DNA from: JBFJKD01 sp038106145
Lineage (GTDB): Bacteria; Pseudomonadota; Gammaproteobacteria; Pseudomonadales; Porticoccaceae
Direction: 5' to 3'
NCBI GenBank assembly: GCA_038106145.1
Contig: JAYODD010000006.1
Coordinates: 1 to 64,000 of the forward strand
DNA length: 64,000 bases
Shown: positions 17,062-26,284 of the stretch, one piece after another
How the letters are laid out: each line of letters opens with the position of its first letter
Position numbering within the stretch: the stretch's first letter is position 1
The notes under the pieces: model-generated
Told to the model about the DNA's origin: nothing
The model's input: only the letters and a program-made list of their open reading frames with translations
Database searches by the model: none
Translations under genes and position numbers: made by a program

Positions 17062-17081
17062 TGGTTAGGGTACACTAACCA
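17062..17081. promoter_or_regulatory. Perfect palindrome, candidate operator
   Basis: TGGTTAG-GGTACA-CTAACCA: 7-bp perfect arms and a 6-bp spacer, located between the divergent thiolase (start 16943) and DUF2235 gene (start 17148). This is the size and symmetry of a TetR-family operator. No regulator gene is adjacent. Confidence 0.45.
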
Positions 17082-17147
17082 CTGGTAAAGACTAATAGTT
17101 GTTTGATCACCTTCTAAGTGAAACCAGACGCGGACGGAACGCCTGGC

Positions 17148-18164
17148 ATGAAACGATTGATTATCTGCTGCGACGGGACCTGGGACGGTACGCGAACTCA
17201 TCACGCCACCCATGTCGCGCGTATTGCGCGGGGGTTATTGCCGAACACGCCCGACGACAAGACACAGATCCTGTTGTATACCGGTTGCGATCATCAACCG
17301 ATCGCCTCACCCCGCGCGCCAGAACTCTGGGCATTGCTGGACCGGGCTATTCTCGACAGTTACCGGTTTCTGGTACACAACTATAGCGCTGGCGATGAAA
17401 TTTATTTTTTTGGCGTCGGCCCCGGGGCCTACGTCGCGCGCAGTTGTATCGGTTTGTTGCGCAACACCTGGTTACTGCGCAAAGAGCACGGCGAGTTGAT
17501 TCCCACCGCCTACCATATTTACCGCACCCTGTGGGGAGCGGATGCCGACAACGCCAAAAATTTCCGTGGCCCGCGCTGCCAAAGGGTAGCGGTTAAATTT
17601 CTGGGGGTGTGGGACACCTTGGGGCCGAGGGGGATTCCCGCGGGCCTGACGACGGGCGACAGCGACGAGCGTCACGGTTTTCACGATACCACCCTGAGCG
17701 GCATTGTCGACAATGCCTATCAGGCACTGGCCATTGATCAGCGAGGCGCTGCCGTGGCGCCCACCATCTGGAAAACCCGCCCGGGGCGTACGCGTACGGA
17801 ACAATGCTGGTTTGCTGGCGACCACCACGATATTGGCGGCGGACGCCGACGCGGCGCCCTGGCCGCGCTCACCCTGCGCTGGATGAGCGAAAAGGCTATT
17901 GCCTGTGGACTGGCGCTGGATCGCCGTTACCTTGATTCTATCTACGCATCTCTCTCTGCGTCCGATCCCGCCCTGACGGTGCACAATTCCTCTGTCGGCG
18001 GGCTGCGCGGCGGCAGCGCTGAGTTGCGGACCATTGGCGTCACCAATCACGACGAAACTCTGCACACCAGTGCGGAACAACGGTATCTGACCAGCGACGC
18101 CTATCGTCCATCTAATTTGCGAGCATTTATGAAACGGGACGAACAGATTCGCCTGCCTCTCTAG
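17148..18164 (+). CDS. DUF2235 alpha/beta-hydrolase-like protein, nucleophile serine absent
   Basis: 338 residues from ATG 17148 (GTG 17118 is an alternative). It begins KRLIICCDGTWDGTRTHHATHVARIARGL, the DUF2235 opening, and has VKFLGVWDTLGPRGIPAG and CWFAGDHHDIGGGRRRGALAALTLRWM, where family members have the catalytic His in WFPGxHxDVGGG. DUF2235 includes Tle1-type phospholipases delivered by type VI secretion and uncharacterised cytoplasmic hydrolases. The nucleophile elbow, normally GFSRGAY, is here GVGPGAY (residues 89-95), so serine is replaced by glycine at residue 91 and hydrolysis by the usual mechanism is not possible. No T6SS genes are nearby. Perhaps a binding protein or pseudoenzyme. 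Confidence 0.75.
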   Translation: MKRLIICCDGTWDGTRTHHATHVARIARGLLPNTPDDKTQILLYTGCDHQPIASPRAPELWALLDRAILDSYRFLVHNYSAGDEIYFFGVGPGAYVARSCIGLLRNTWLLRKEHGELIPTAYHIYRTLWGADADNAKNFRGPRCQRVAVKFLGVWDTLGPRGIPAGLTTGDSDERHGFHDTTLSGIVDNAYQALAIDQRGAAVAPTIWKTRPGRTRTEQCWFAGDHHDIGGGRRRGALAALTLRWMSEKAIACGLALDRRYLDSIYASLSASDPALTVHNSSVGGLRGGSAELRTIGVTNHDETLHTSAEQRYLTSDAYRPSNLRAFMKRDEQIRLPL

Positions 18165-18265
18165 CACGCACGACGACAGACGCTGCAATTAGTCGCGACA
18201 AACAGTGGTCACCACCGCCACTACGAGTAAAATACCCGCCTTGCATCTTCTACAGGTATCAAATC

Positions 18266-21184
18266 GTGAATGCTCCGACGCCCCCGCCCTTCACACTCAT
18301 CAGGCGCCAGGCGGTGCCTTCCCTGAAACTGGAGGTCGAAGAATATCGGCACACCGTCACTGGCGCCCAGCACATTCATATCGCCGCGGACCATCCCGAG
18401 AATGTCTTTCTGGTGGCGCTGCGCACTGTGCCGGAAGACTCCCGGGGCGTCGCTCATATTCTCGAACACACCGCCCTGTGCGGCAGCGAAAAATACCCGG
18501 TGCGCGATCCGTTTTTCATGATGATTCGGCGCTCCCTGAACACCTTTATGAACGCGTTCACCAGTTCCGACTGGACCGCCTACCCCTTCGCCAGCCAGAA
18601 CCGCAAGGATTTCGACAATCTACTGGACGTATACCTGGACGCCGTGTTCTTTTCCCGGCTCGACGAACTGGATTTTGCCCAGGAGGGGCATCGACTCGAA
18701 TTCGCGGAACCTAACAACCCAGCTACGCCTCTCGTGTATAAAGGTGTTGTGTACAACGAAATGAAGGGCGCCATGAGTTCGGTGGCCTCGACTCTGTGGC
18801 ACACCCTGTGTAACTACCTGTATCCAACCACCACTTACCACCACAACAGCGGTGGCGACCCGCAATGTATTCCCGATTTAACCTACCAGCAGCTCCTGCA
18901 TTTTTACAAAACCCATTACCACCCGAGCAACGCTATTTTTATGACGTTTGGCGACATTCCAGCCCAGGAACACCAGACAAAATTTCAGGCGCGGGTACTC
19001 AGTCGTTATGACTTTCTCGATGCAACCATCGCCGTCCCCGATGAAAAGCGTTATTTCGCGCCGGTGCGCGTCGAGCAGTCCTACCCGCTAGGCGAGGACG
19101 AAGACAGCACCCACAAGACCCATATCGTGATCGCGTGGCTACTGGGGAAGGTGACCGACCTGCGTTCCCAGATGCAGGCTCATTTGCTCAACAGTATTCT
19201 GCTCGACCACAGCGCATCGCCCCTGCTCATGGCGCTGGAAACCACCGAACTTGGCTCCTCGCCCTCGCCCCTGTGCGGCCTGGATGATTCGCAAAAAGAA
19301 ATGTGCTTCGTGTGCGGCATCGAGGGTAGTGAACCCGACCGGGCCGAAGCGCTGGAGGCTCTGGTGCTCGACGTGGTGCGGGATGTCGCCGCACAGGGTG
19401 TCCCCCTGGAACAGGTACAGGCCGCCCTGCATCAACTGGAACTTCAGCAGCGGGAAATTGGTGGCGACGGTTACCCCTACGGCCTGCAACTGATCTTGAG
19501 CGCACTGACCAACGCCACCCATCGGGGCGATCCGGTGGCGGCCCTCGATCTGGAACCGGTGCTGGCGGAATTGCGCGAACAAATCAAGAATCCAGATTTC
19601 ATCAAACAGCTCGCCCGCGACCTGCTGGTGAACAACCCCCACCGGGTGCGCCTGACCCTGCGCCCGGACAAAGAGTTGAATCAGCGCCGCGAAGCAGCCG
19701 AGATCAGTCACCTGGCTGCCGTCAAAGAGGCCCTCAGCGATCAACAAAAGCAGGCCATTATCGAACGCGCTACGCAACTGGCGGAACGCCAGGCGCGACG
19801 CGATGACGAATCCATTCTGCCCAAAGTCGGTCTGGAAGATGTCGCTGCCACCATGGCCTATGTGGCTCCCGAAGGGGTGTCCGACACACCGCTGCGGGTG
19901 ACGCGGTACGGCGTCGGCACCAATGGTCTTGTCTACCAGCAACTGATTCTACCCCTGCCCGCCCTCAGCCCAGCGCAACTCGATCTATTGCCGATCTACA
20001 CCACCTGCCTGACCGAACTCGGGGTGGGACAGCGGGACTATCTCGCCACTCAGGTGTGGCAATCCCAGGTCAGCGGTGGATTGAATGCCTACGCCAGCGC
20101 CCACAGTGCGCCGGACAGCGTCGCCAGCGTCGGCGCTTATCTGGTGCTATCTGGCAAAGGCCTGGTCGATCATCAACCGGCCTTGACCGAGTTAATGGCG
20201 CAAACATTGAGCGCGGCGCGTTTCGATGAACTGCCCCGTCTGCGGGAACTGGTGGCGCAAACCCGCGCCCGCCGCGAAATGAGTGTGACCGGCAGCGGAC
20301 ACCAGCTGGCGATGAGTGCCGCCGCCAGCGGCGTCGGCCCGGGGGCCATGCTCGGCCACCGCTGGGGAGGTCTGGAAGGTATTCGTCTCCTCAAACAACT
20401 CGACACCAGCCTGAACGACACTGTCGAGCTGGAGCGTATGGCCCAGTCGCTGCACGGGATTCACCAGGCGGTGCTGGGTATGTCCCGGCAGTGTTTACTG
20501 GTGGCCGAGCAGGAACATCTGAGCGCCTGTCAGACGGCGATCCTGGACGCCGTCGCGCACAATGCCAGTGCGCAAGGCCCGGTATTCAGCCTGACCCAGG
20601 ATCCGCAGCAGGTCGGACAATTGTGGAAAACCAATACCCAGGTGAATTTTTGCGCTCGGGCCTACCCCACAGTGCCGATGGATCATGTCGATGCCGCGCC
20701 ACTCAATGTACTCGGCGGTTTTTTGCGCAATGGCTACCTGCATCGCGCCATTCGCGAACAGGGCGGGGCCTACGGTGGCGGCGCGGGACAGGATAATGGC
20801 ATCGGCGCGTTTCGCTTTTTTTCCTATCGCGATCCGCGCCTGGAAGAAACCCTGCGGGATTTCGATCAAGCGCTGGACTGGTTACACAACGAACAGCACC
20901 CCTGGCAGCAGGTCGAAGAAGCGATACTGGGAGTCATCGCCGGGATCGACAAACCCGGCTCACCTGCGGGCGAAGCCAAACAAACCTTCCACGCCGAACT
21001 GTCCGGCCGCACCCGCGCCCGGCGGGAGCAGTTTCGTAAGCGGGTCACCGAAGTCACCCTGGACGATCTGCAACGGGTGGCGCACACCTATCTGCGCAGT
21101 GACCGGGCCAGCACCGCCGTGATCACCCATCCGGATCGAGTGGCGGGTCTGGCTCACCTGCAATTGCAAGTTTATGCGCTGTGA
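18266..21184 (+). CDS. M16C insulinase-family metallopeptidase (presequence protease like)
   Basis: 972 residues, the length of PreP/falcilysin-type M16C peptidases. The inverted zinc motif HILEH (64-68) is followed by TALCGSEKYPVRDPFFMMIRRSLNTFMNAFTSSDWTAYPFASQN, typical of the subgroup, and a second non-catalytic half begins near residue 520 with an M16C-associated helical linker between. It would degrade unfolded peptides of roughly 10-65 residues in a closed chamber; no signal peptide is visible, so cytoplasmic. Start GTG 18266. It is transcribed alone and followed 29 bp later by the thioesterase gene. Confidence 0.92.
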   Translation: MNAPTPPPFTLIRRQAVPSLKLEVEEYRHTVTGAQHIHIAADHPENVFLVALRTVPEDSRGVAHILEHTALCGSEKYPVRDPFFMMIRRSLNTFMNAFTSSDWTAYPFASQNRKDFDNLLDVYLDAVFFSRLDELDFAQEGHRLEFAEPNNPATPLVYKGVVYNEMKGAMSSVASTLWHTLCNYLYPTTTYHHNSGGDPQCIPDLTYQQLLHFYKTHYHPSNAIFMTFGDIPAQEHQTKFQARVLSRYDFLDATIAVPDEKRYFAPVRVEQSYPLGEDEDSTHKTHIVIAWLLGKVTDLRSQMQAHLLNSILLDHSASPLLMALETTELGSSPSPLCGLDDSQKEMCFVCGIEGSEPDRAEALEALVLDVVRDVAAQGVPLEQVQAALHQLELQQREIGGDGYPYGLQLILSALTNATHRGDPVAALDLEPVLAELREQIKNPDFIKQLARDLLVNNPHRVRLTLRPDKELNQRREAAEISHLAAVKEALSDQQKQAIIERATQLAERQARRDDESILPKVGLEDVAATMAYVAPEGVSDTPLRVTRYGVGTNGLVYQQLILPLPALSPAQLDLLPIYTTCLTELGVGQRDYLATQVWQSQVSGGLNAYASAHSAPDSVASVGAYLVLSGKGLVDHQPALTELMAQTLSAARFDELPRLRELVAQTRARREMSVTGSGHQLAMSAAASGVGPGAMLGHRWGGLEGIRLLKQLDTSLNDTVELERMAQSLHGIHQAVLGMSRQCLLVAEQEHLSACQTAILDAVAHNASAQGPVFSLTQDPQQVGQLWKTNTQVNFCARAYPTVPMDHVDAAPLNVLGGFLRNGYLHRAIREQGGAYGGGAGQDNGIGAFRFFSYRDPRLEETLRDFDQALDWLHNEQHPWQQVEEAILGVIAGIDKPGSPAGEAKQTFHAELSGRTRARREQFRKRVTEVTLDDLQRVAHTYLRSDRASTAVITHPDRVAGLAHLQLQVYAL

Positions 21185-21213
21185 CTGCAAACCTTTAACG
21201 CCGGAAATTATTT

Positions 21214-21621
21214 GTGTTCGAAATCACCATCAAACCCCGTTTTTGCGAAACCGATGCACGGGGGCACATCAACAACACCGTGCTGCCGGTTTGGTGTGAA
21301 CAGGGCAGGACCGAGGTTTTTCTCGACAACAACCCGCCCCATGGCTTGCCCTACTGGCCGGTGATGATCGCGCGTATTGAAATCGATTATCTGGAACAAA
21401 CTTTCTATCGTCCTGAAATAATCGTGCGTTCCGGCGTCGAAAAAATTAACACCCGTTCATTTATTTTTTACCAGCAAATCTGGCAGGGCGATAAAATGGT
21501 CGCCCGCGCTCGCAGCGTAATGGTCTATCTGGATATGCACACCCAGCGATCCACACCCATCCCCGACGACGTACGCCCCGTGCTGGCCACCTTGTTGGTT
21601 AACCCCGACGCCATACTGTAA
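21214..21621 (+). CDS. Hotdog-fold acyl-CoA thioesterase
   Basis: 135 residues, start GTG 21214 with a GGAAA site upstream. It is a 4HBT/YbgC-FadM type thioesterase: PRFCETDARGHINNTVLPVWCEQGRTEVF carries the catalytic Asp and the HINNT helix, followed by IARIEIDYLEQTFYRPEIIVRSGVEKINTRSFIFYQQIW. It hydrolyses acyl-CoA; chain preference cannot be read. It sits directly upstream of cmoA. Confidence 0.88.
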   Translation: MFEITIKPRFCETDARGHINNTVLPVWCEQGRTEVFLDNNPPHGLPYWPVMIARIEIDYLEQTFYRPEIIVRSGVEKINTRSFIFYQQIWQGDKMVARARSVMVYLDMHTQRSTPIPDDVRPVLATLLVNPDAIL

Positions 21622-21644
21622 CTCTGTTGCGGCCAGGTGATCAT

Positions 21645-22373
21645 ATGAGCGACCACGACGATCTTTTTTCCAGCCCCCTGGCCGCGATCGCCGGATTTCG
21701 CTTTGACGCCGAGGTGGCTCGCGTATTTCCAGACATGATCAGGCGCTCGGTGCCGGGCTATGAAACCATCGTCGCCATGATCGGTACGCTGGCAGCACGT
21801 TACGCGCAGCCCCACAGCTTCTGCTACGACCTCGGCTGTTCCCTGGGTGCTTCGACCATCGCGATGCGGCACCGGATCGCAGTTGCCGACTGTCGCATCA
21901 TCGCCCTCGACAATGCGCCAGCCATGATCGAACGCTGTCGCGAAATGATTGCCAGCGATACCGCACCGGTAGCCGTCGACTTTGTGTGTGGCGATATTCG
22001 CGACGTCGCAATTGAACGGGCCTCCATGGTGGTGTTGAATTTCACGCTGCAATTTTTGCCGGTCGCCGATCGCGCCCCGTTGCTGCAACGCATTTACCAG
22101 GGTTTATTACCCGGTGGCGTGCTGGTTTTATCGGAGAAAATCGCCTTCCCGGATGCAGATCTCGACGCCCTGATGATCGAACTGCACCACGGGTTCAAAC
22201 GCGCCAACGGTTACAGCGAGCTGGAAATCAGCCAGAAACGCTCTGCCCTGGAAGATGTTCTGCTACCCGAAACACTCATCACCCACACGCGGCGCTTGCG
22301 TGACCTGGGCTTTGAAAAAATCGATGTGTGGTTTCAGTGTTTCAACTTCGCGTCCCTGCTGGCGATTAAATGA
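21645..22373 (+). CDS. cmoA: Carboxy-S-adenosylmethionine synthase CmoA
   Basis: 242 residues from ATG 21645 (a frame from 21627 is longer). It turns SAM and prephenate into carboxy-SAM for the wobble-uridine modification cmo5U34. Motifs: FDAEVARVFPDMIRRSVPGYETIVAMIG, the SAM site YDLGCSLGASTIAMR, ALDNAPAMIERCR, VVLNFTLQFLP and LSEKIAF. The last codon overlaps the cmoB start (ATGA), so the pair is translationally coupled. Confidence 0.96.
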   Translation: MSDHDDLFSSPLAAIAGFRFDAEVARVFPDMIRRSVPGYETIVAMIGTLAARYAQPHSFCYDLGCSLGASTIAMRHRIAVADCRIIALDNAPAMIERCREMIASDTAPVAVDFVCGDIRDVAIERASMVVLNFTLQFLPVADRAPLLQRIYQGLLPGGVLVLSEKIAFPDADLDALMIELHHGFKRANGYSELEISQKRSALEDVLLPETLITHTRRLRDLGFEKIDVWFQCFNFASLLAIK

Positions 22374-23338
22374 TTGATTACCAGCCCTTGATCGACGCGC
22401 TGCAAGCCGGGCCCCTGTCCCGCTGGGCGCAGTTGTTGCCCACACAGATCGCCCGCGGCCTCGACCCGGCTCGTTGGGGGGATCTGCCGCACTGGCAAGC
22501 GGTGCTGGCGGATTTGCCAACCATAACCCCGTCGTCCGTGGAACTGCGCAACCGGGTTTGCATCGGCAGCGCGCACGATTGCCCCCCCGCCCAGCGACAG
22601 CAACTTCGCGACCTGTTGCTGCAACTGCACCCCTGGCGCAAGGGTCCGATTGAGCTGTTTGGATTGAACATTGACACGGAATGGCGATCCGACTGGAAAT
22701 GGGAACGGCTGCAAGGGTATCTGGCCCCCCTCGAAAACAGACTGGTGCTGGACGTAGGTTGTGGCAACGGTTACCACTGCTGGCGCATGTACGGTGCGGG
22801 CGCGCAGCGGGTGATCGGCATTGATCCATCGCCCCGCTATGTGCACCAGTTTTATGCCCTCAAACATTTTATTGGTCCGCTCCCGGTGGACGTACTACCT
22901 GTCGGGGTCGAAGCTATTCCGGAAGATCTACGCGGCTTTGACACGGTGTTTTCCATGGGCGTGCTCTACCACCGGCGCTCCCCCATGGATCACCTGATAC
23001 AGTTGCGCGACTGTTTGCGCAGCGGTGGTCAACTGGTACTCGAAACATTGGTGATCGAGGGCGACGACGGTTACTGCCTGGTGCCTGAGGGACGCTACGG
23101 CAAAATGCGCAACGTGTGGTTTATCCCCTCACCGCCAACCCTGTTGAGCTGGATGCGCAAATGCGGGCTGCACAATCCCCGCGTGGTGGACGTAACAGCG
23201 ACCACGGTGGCCGAACAACGCTCCACTGCGTGGATGACCTTTGATTCCCTGCAAACATTTCTCGATCCAGTAGATCCCAGTCGCACGGTTGAAGGGCATC
23301 CCGCCCCACAGCGGGCGGTGATTATTGCCGAAGCCTGA
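22370..23338 (+). CDS. cmoB: tRNA U34 carboxymethyltransferase CmoB
   Basis: 322 residues, family length. It uses carboxy-SAM from CmoA to convert 5-hydroxyuridine-34 into cmo5U in several tRNAs. Motifs: HPWRKGPIELFGLNIDTEWRSDWKWERL, the Rossmann site VLDVGCGNGYHCWRMYGAGA, VIGIDPS, FSMGVLYHRRSPMDHL, and a final WMTFDSLQTFLDP. It overlaps cmoA by 4 bp. Confidence 0.96.
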   Translation: MIDYQPLIDALQAGPLSRWAQLLPTQIARGLDPARWGDLPHWQAVLADLPTITPSSVELRNRVCIGSAHDCPPAQRQQLRDLLLQLHPWRKGPIELFGLNIDTEWRSDWKWERLQGYLAPLENRLVLDVGCGNGYHCWRMYGAGAQRVIGIDPSPRYVHQFYALKHFIGPLPVDVLPVGVEAIPEDLRGFDTVFSMGVLYHRRSPMDHLIQLRDCLRSGGQLVLETLVIEGDDGYCLVPEGRYGKMRNVWFIPSPPTLLSWMRKCGLHNPRVVDVTATTVAEQRSTAWMTFDSLQTFLDPVDPSRTVEGHPAPQRAVIIAEA

Positions 23339-23558
23339 AGTTCAGGGCCTAAGGCTGGTCCGGCTCGGCGGGACACTGTCCACCAGTTGAATTAAAGTGG
23401 GGCTGCCAGTACAGTTGTCCCCGTTAAACTCGTGTAAAAATTAGCGGCAACAGGCCGCGCTGGCAGCCACATGCCTCGCCACCCCAGGCGCCCGATAATT
23501 GCGTGTCCCTCCATGTCAGGGGCACCTTTGCAACCCTGATACAGATAATGGAGCCCCT

Positions 23559-25106
23559 ATGTTTTTCGCCGATCGCTTTGCCGAGATAGAACAAACCAAA
23601 CCCAGCAACGTGGCCGTCGTATTTAAGGGCCGGGAAATCACCTACGGGGAACTGGTGCCGAAAGGCTGGCAGGTGGCCAACGGCTTGCTTGCGCTGGGCG
23701 CAGAACGGCAGGAACGAATCGGCTACCTCGGCAAGAACTCCCCCAAATTTTTTGAAGTTTTTATTGGCGCCTGCGCGACCGGCTATGCCACGGCGGGCAT
23801 TAACTGGCGCCTGGCCGCGCCAGAAATTCAGGAGATTGTTAATTACACGGAAAATACCGTGCTGTTCGTTGGCAAGGAATTTTACGCCACCGTGGAAAAT
23901 ATCGAGGCCAATTTCACTCACGTGCGTCATATTATCGCTGTAGATGGCGGTCACGACCGCTGGCCAGATTTCGATCAGTGGCGAGATCAACAGCCCACAA
24001 CCCGGCCCCGGATAACTCTCAATCCCGACGACGATATCCTGCACCTTTACACCAGTGGTACCACGGGTCTGCCGAAGGGCGTGCAACTTACCAACCAGGG
24101 TTACGCCAACACCTTCAAGGCCTTTGTGGACAACGGTATCTGCGACGTTGACGAGCACGCAGTGTTTATTAACGTTATGCCGTTATTCCACATCGGCGGC
24201 ATCAACTTCACGGTGTTTCCAATGCTGTGCGCTGCACGCTTCCATTTGCTGGTGGATTTCGAAACCGGGCCGGTACTGGATGTGCTGACCAACGAAAAAG
24301 TCACTAATGCCCTGTTTGTGCCGGCGATGATTCAGATGCTGCTACAGGACCCGACTGTGCGCGGGCGCGACTACAGCCACTTGAAACTCATGTATTACGG
24401 CGCTTCCCCCATTGCCGAAGCCCTGCTGCTGGAAGCCGTTGATGTGTTCGCCTGTAACTTTATGCAGTTGTACGGCGCCACTGAAAATTACGGGTTAATC
24501 ACCAGACTGGCCCCCGAGGATCACGCTGTCAGCCGCAACAAACTGCGCTCCTGCGGCAAGCCGGTCATGGGCGCCAGGGTGAAAATTGTCGATACCGATA
24601 ACAATGAACTACCCCTCGGGGAAGTGGGCGAAATTCTGTTGCAGTGCGACTGGATTCTGAAGGGTTACTGGAAAAAACCCGACGCCACCGATGAAGTCAA
24701 AGACCACGGCTGGTACCGCACCGGCGACGCCGCGTGCCTGGACGAGGAGGGTTTTGTCTATATCAAGGATCGGGTCAAGGACATGATTGTTACCGGTGGC
24801 GAAAACGTATTTCCGGCGGAAGTGGAAAACGCCCTGTACAGCCACCCCGACATCGCCGATGTGGCAGTGATCGGCGTGCCCCACCCCACCTGGGGCGAGG
24901 CGATCAAGGCCATGGTGGTACTGAAGCCCGGGGCAACCCTCGACGAAGCGCAGATTATTGAGTATGCCCACACGCGCATCGCGGGTTACAAGGCGCCCAA
25001 GTCGGTGGATTTTATCAGCGCGCTGCCACGCAACCCGTCGGGGAAAATACTGCGCCGGGAACTGCGCGCGCCGTACTGGGTGGGGCAGACCCGCATGGTG
25101 GGTTAA
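23559..25106 (+). CDS. AMP-forming acyl-CoA ligase
   Basis: 515 residues from ATG 23559, with GGAG 5 bp upstream. Adenylate-forming enzyme with the P-loop LYTSGTTGLPKGVQLT, NVMPLFHIGG, LYGATENYGLITRL, YRTGDAACLDEEG (ATP-binding Asp), KDMIVTGGENVFPAEVENAL and the C-terminal catalytic Lys in PRNPSGKILRRELR. It activates a carboxylic acid (fatty acid or steroid/aromatic side chain) to its CoA thioester. The 220-bp upstream region holds its promoter, but no clear operator. A different ligase is at 46604-48244. Confidence 0.9.
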   Translation: MFFADRFAEIEQTKPSNVAVVFKGREITYGELVPKGWQVANGLLALGAERQERIGYLGKNSPKFFEVFIGACATGYATAGINWRLAAPEIQEIVNYTENTVLFVGKEFYATVENIEANFTHVRHIIAVDGGHDRWPDFDQWRDQQPTTRPRITLNPDDDILHLYTSGTTGLPKGVQLTNQGYANTFKAFVDNGICDVDEHAVFINVMPLFHIGGINFTVFPMLCAARFHLLVDFETGPVLDVLTNEKVTNALFVPAMIQMLLQDPTVRGRDYSHLKLMYYGASPIAEALLLEAVDVFACNFMQLYGATENYGLITRLAPEDHAVSRNKLRSCGKPVMGARVKIVDTDNNELPLGEVGEILLQCDWILKGYWKKPDATDEVKDHGWYRTGDAACLDEEGFVYIKDRVKDMIVTGGENVFPAEVENALYSHPDIADVAVIGVPHPTWGEAIKAMVVLKPGATLDEAQIIEYAHTRIAGYKAPKSVDFISALPRNPSGKILRRELRAPYWVGQTRMVG

Positions 25107-25170
25107 ACCGGGCTTTTCCAGCGCCGCACTTGACTCCCCCAGGTCACTTCCCTATAGTACGCGGCCTCAC

Positions 25171-25247
25171 GCACCCGTAGCTCAGTTGGATAGAGTACCT
25201 GGCTACGAACCAGGTGGTCGGGAGTTCGAATCTCTCCGGGTGCGCCA
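25171..25247 (+). tRNA. tRNA-Arg (anticodon ACG)
   Basis: 77 nt with acceptor GCACCCG/CGGGTGC, discriminator G and encoded CCA (25245-25247). The anticodon stem CCTGG/CCAGG encloses CTACGAA, giving ACG (read as ICG after deamination). Confidence 0.96.
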
Positions 25248-25265
25248 TTCTCCAGAGTAAGAGTT

Positions 25266-25289
25266 AAACCCGGTTATTCCCGGGTTTTT
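25266..25289 (+). terminator. Terminator after tRNA-Arg(ACG)
   Basis: AAACCCGG-TTATTC-CCGGGTTT with trailing T, an 8-bp stem, 18 bp beyond the tRNA end. Confidence 0.8.
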
Positions 25290-25342
25290 ACTTTTTACAG
25301 CTAGCCATACAGCAGCGTCTCAGCCCCGGCAAAAACTACCCG

Positions 25343-26068
25343 TTACTCAGCCGCCACCCCAAACATCTCGCGATACATGACGCCGATCATCGCGACAAAC
25401 ATCGGGTAGGTCCAGATGATGCCGATTCCCAGGGGAATCGCGCTGATGATAAAAATCAACGTCATCACCAGATACAAAAAGAAAATTTTGAACCAGTGAC
25501 GGGTCACCGCCTTACGGGAAGTTTCCATGGCTTCCCAGGCACCCAGGTTTTTTTCCACGATCAGGGGAATGGTAAAGCTATAACCCACCGCCAGATAAAT
25601 CCCGGGAATAATCAGTAATACAAAACCCAACATCATCAGTACAGTCATCAAAATACCGGCAATCACCAGGGGAACCAGATAGGGGAAATAACCAAATAAC
25701 ATCTGAAAGGAAATGGGCTGATCCACGGAACGTCGCACCCCCATCATAAAGATGCCCGCCATACAGGGGTACAACACGATGGTTATCAGCAACTGTGAGA
25801 GCATTGGCACCAGCATCGAGCCGCCCATACTCATGTGACCCCTGCCCAGCACCAGACCCAGCACAAAAGAAACGGTGACCAGTCCAAAAAATAGCAGAAT
25901 GGCGCCGCCCCAGAACGGCCCCTTAAGCCCCTTGGTTCGCTCCCAGGCTTCCTGAATTACCGCACCGATCGTAAAATCGTAATGACCTGCAACGGCACCT
26001 TCCGGTGAACCACCACGCATGCCACCGGGTTGCGGCGCGGGGGTATGGCTAATGTCATTATTCATCAT
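25343..26068 (-). CDS. Polytopic inner-membrane protein, function unknown
   Basis: 241 residues. A Gly/Pro-rich cytoplasmic N-terminus (about 45 residues) is followed by five or six membrane helices. Near the end is a soluble loop, FTIPLIVEKNLGAWEAMETSRKAVTRHWFKIF, a pattern shared with YciC/DUF975-like and BPSS1780-like membrane proteins in which the AMETS-R segment is conserved. Two adjacent ATG codons start the frame. No pathway can be named. A 216-bp gap separates it from the channel gene upstream. Confidence 0.6.
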   Translation of the reverse strand: MMNNDISHTPAPQPGGMRGGSPEGAVAGHYDFTIGAVIQEAWERTKGLKGPFWGGAILLFFGLVTVSFVLGLVLGRGHMSMGGSMLVPMLSQLLITIVLYPCMAGIFMMGVRRSVDQPISFQMLFGYFPYLVPLVIAGILMTVLMMLGFVLLIIPGIYLAVGYSFTIPLIVEKNLGAWEAMETSRKAVTRHWFKIFFLYLVMTLIFIISAIPLGIGIIWTYPMFVAMIGVMYREMFGVAAE

Positions 26069-26284
26069 CTCTCCCTTTATTATCAGTTAATTATTGGTGC
26101 GGCGCCGGACCGCTTTCCTTGCCCAAGCATCCACCGGGCCATACTAATAGGATTGTGGTGGGTTTGATAGCCCGCCCAACCGGATCGCATCTACTGGACG
26201 GCTGCCTGCTATCGGGCCCGTGCGGAAACGTCAGAAAAAAACGGAAAAAGCGCGAAATAAGCAGTGCAAACTCTTACCGAGAAA

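Noticed and set aside
19139..19942. 267-residue minus-strand frame inside the M16C gene
   Set aside because: Antisense shadow in a GC-rich gene; composition rich in His/Gly/Gln, with no start site or family motif.
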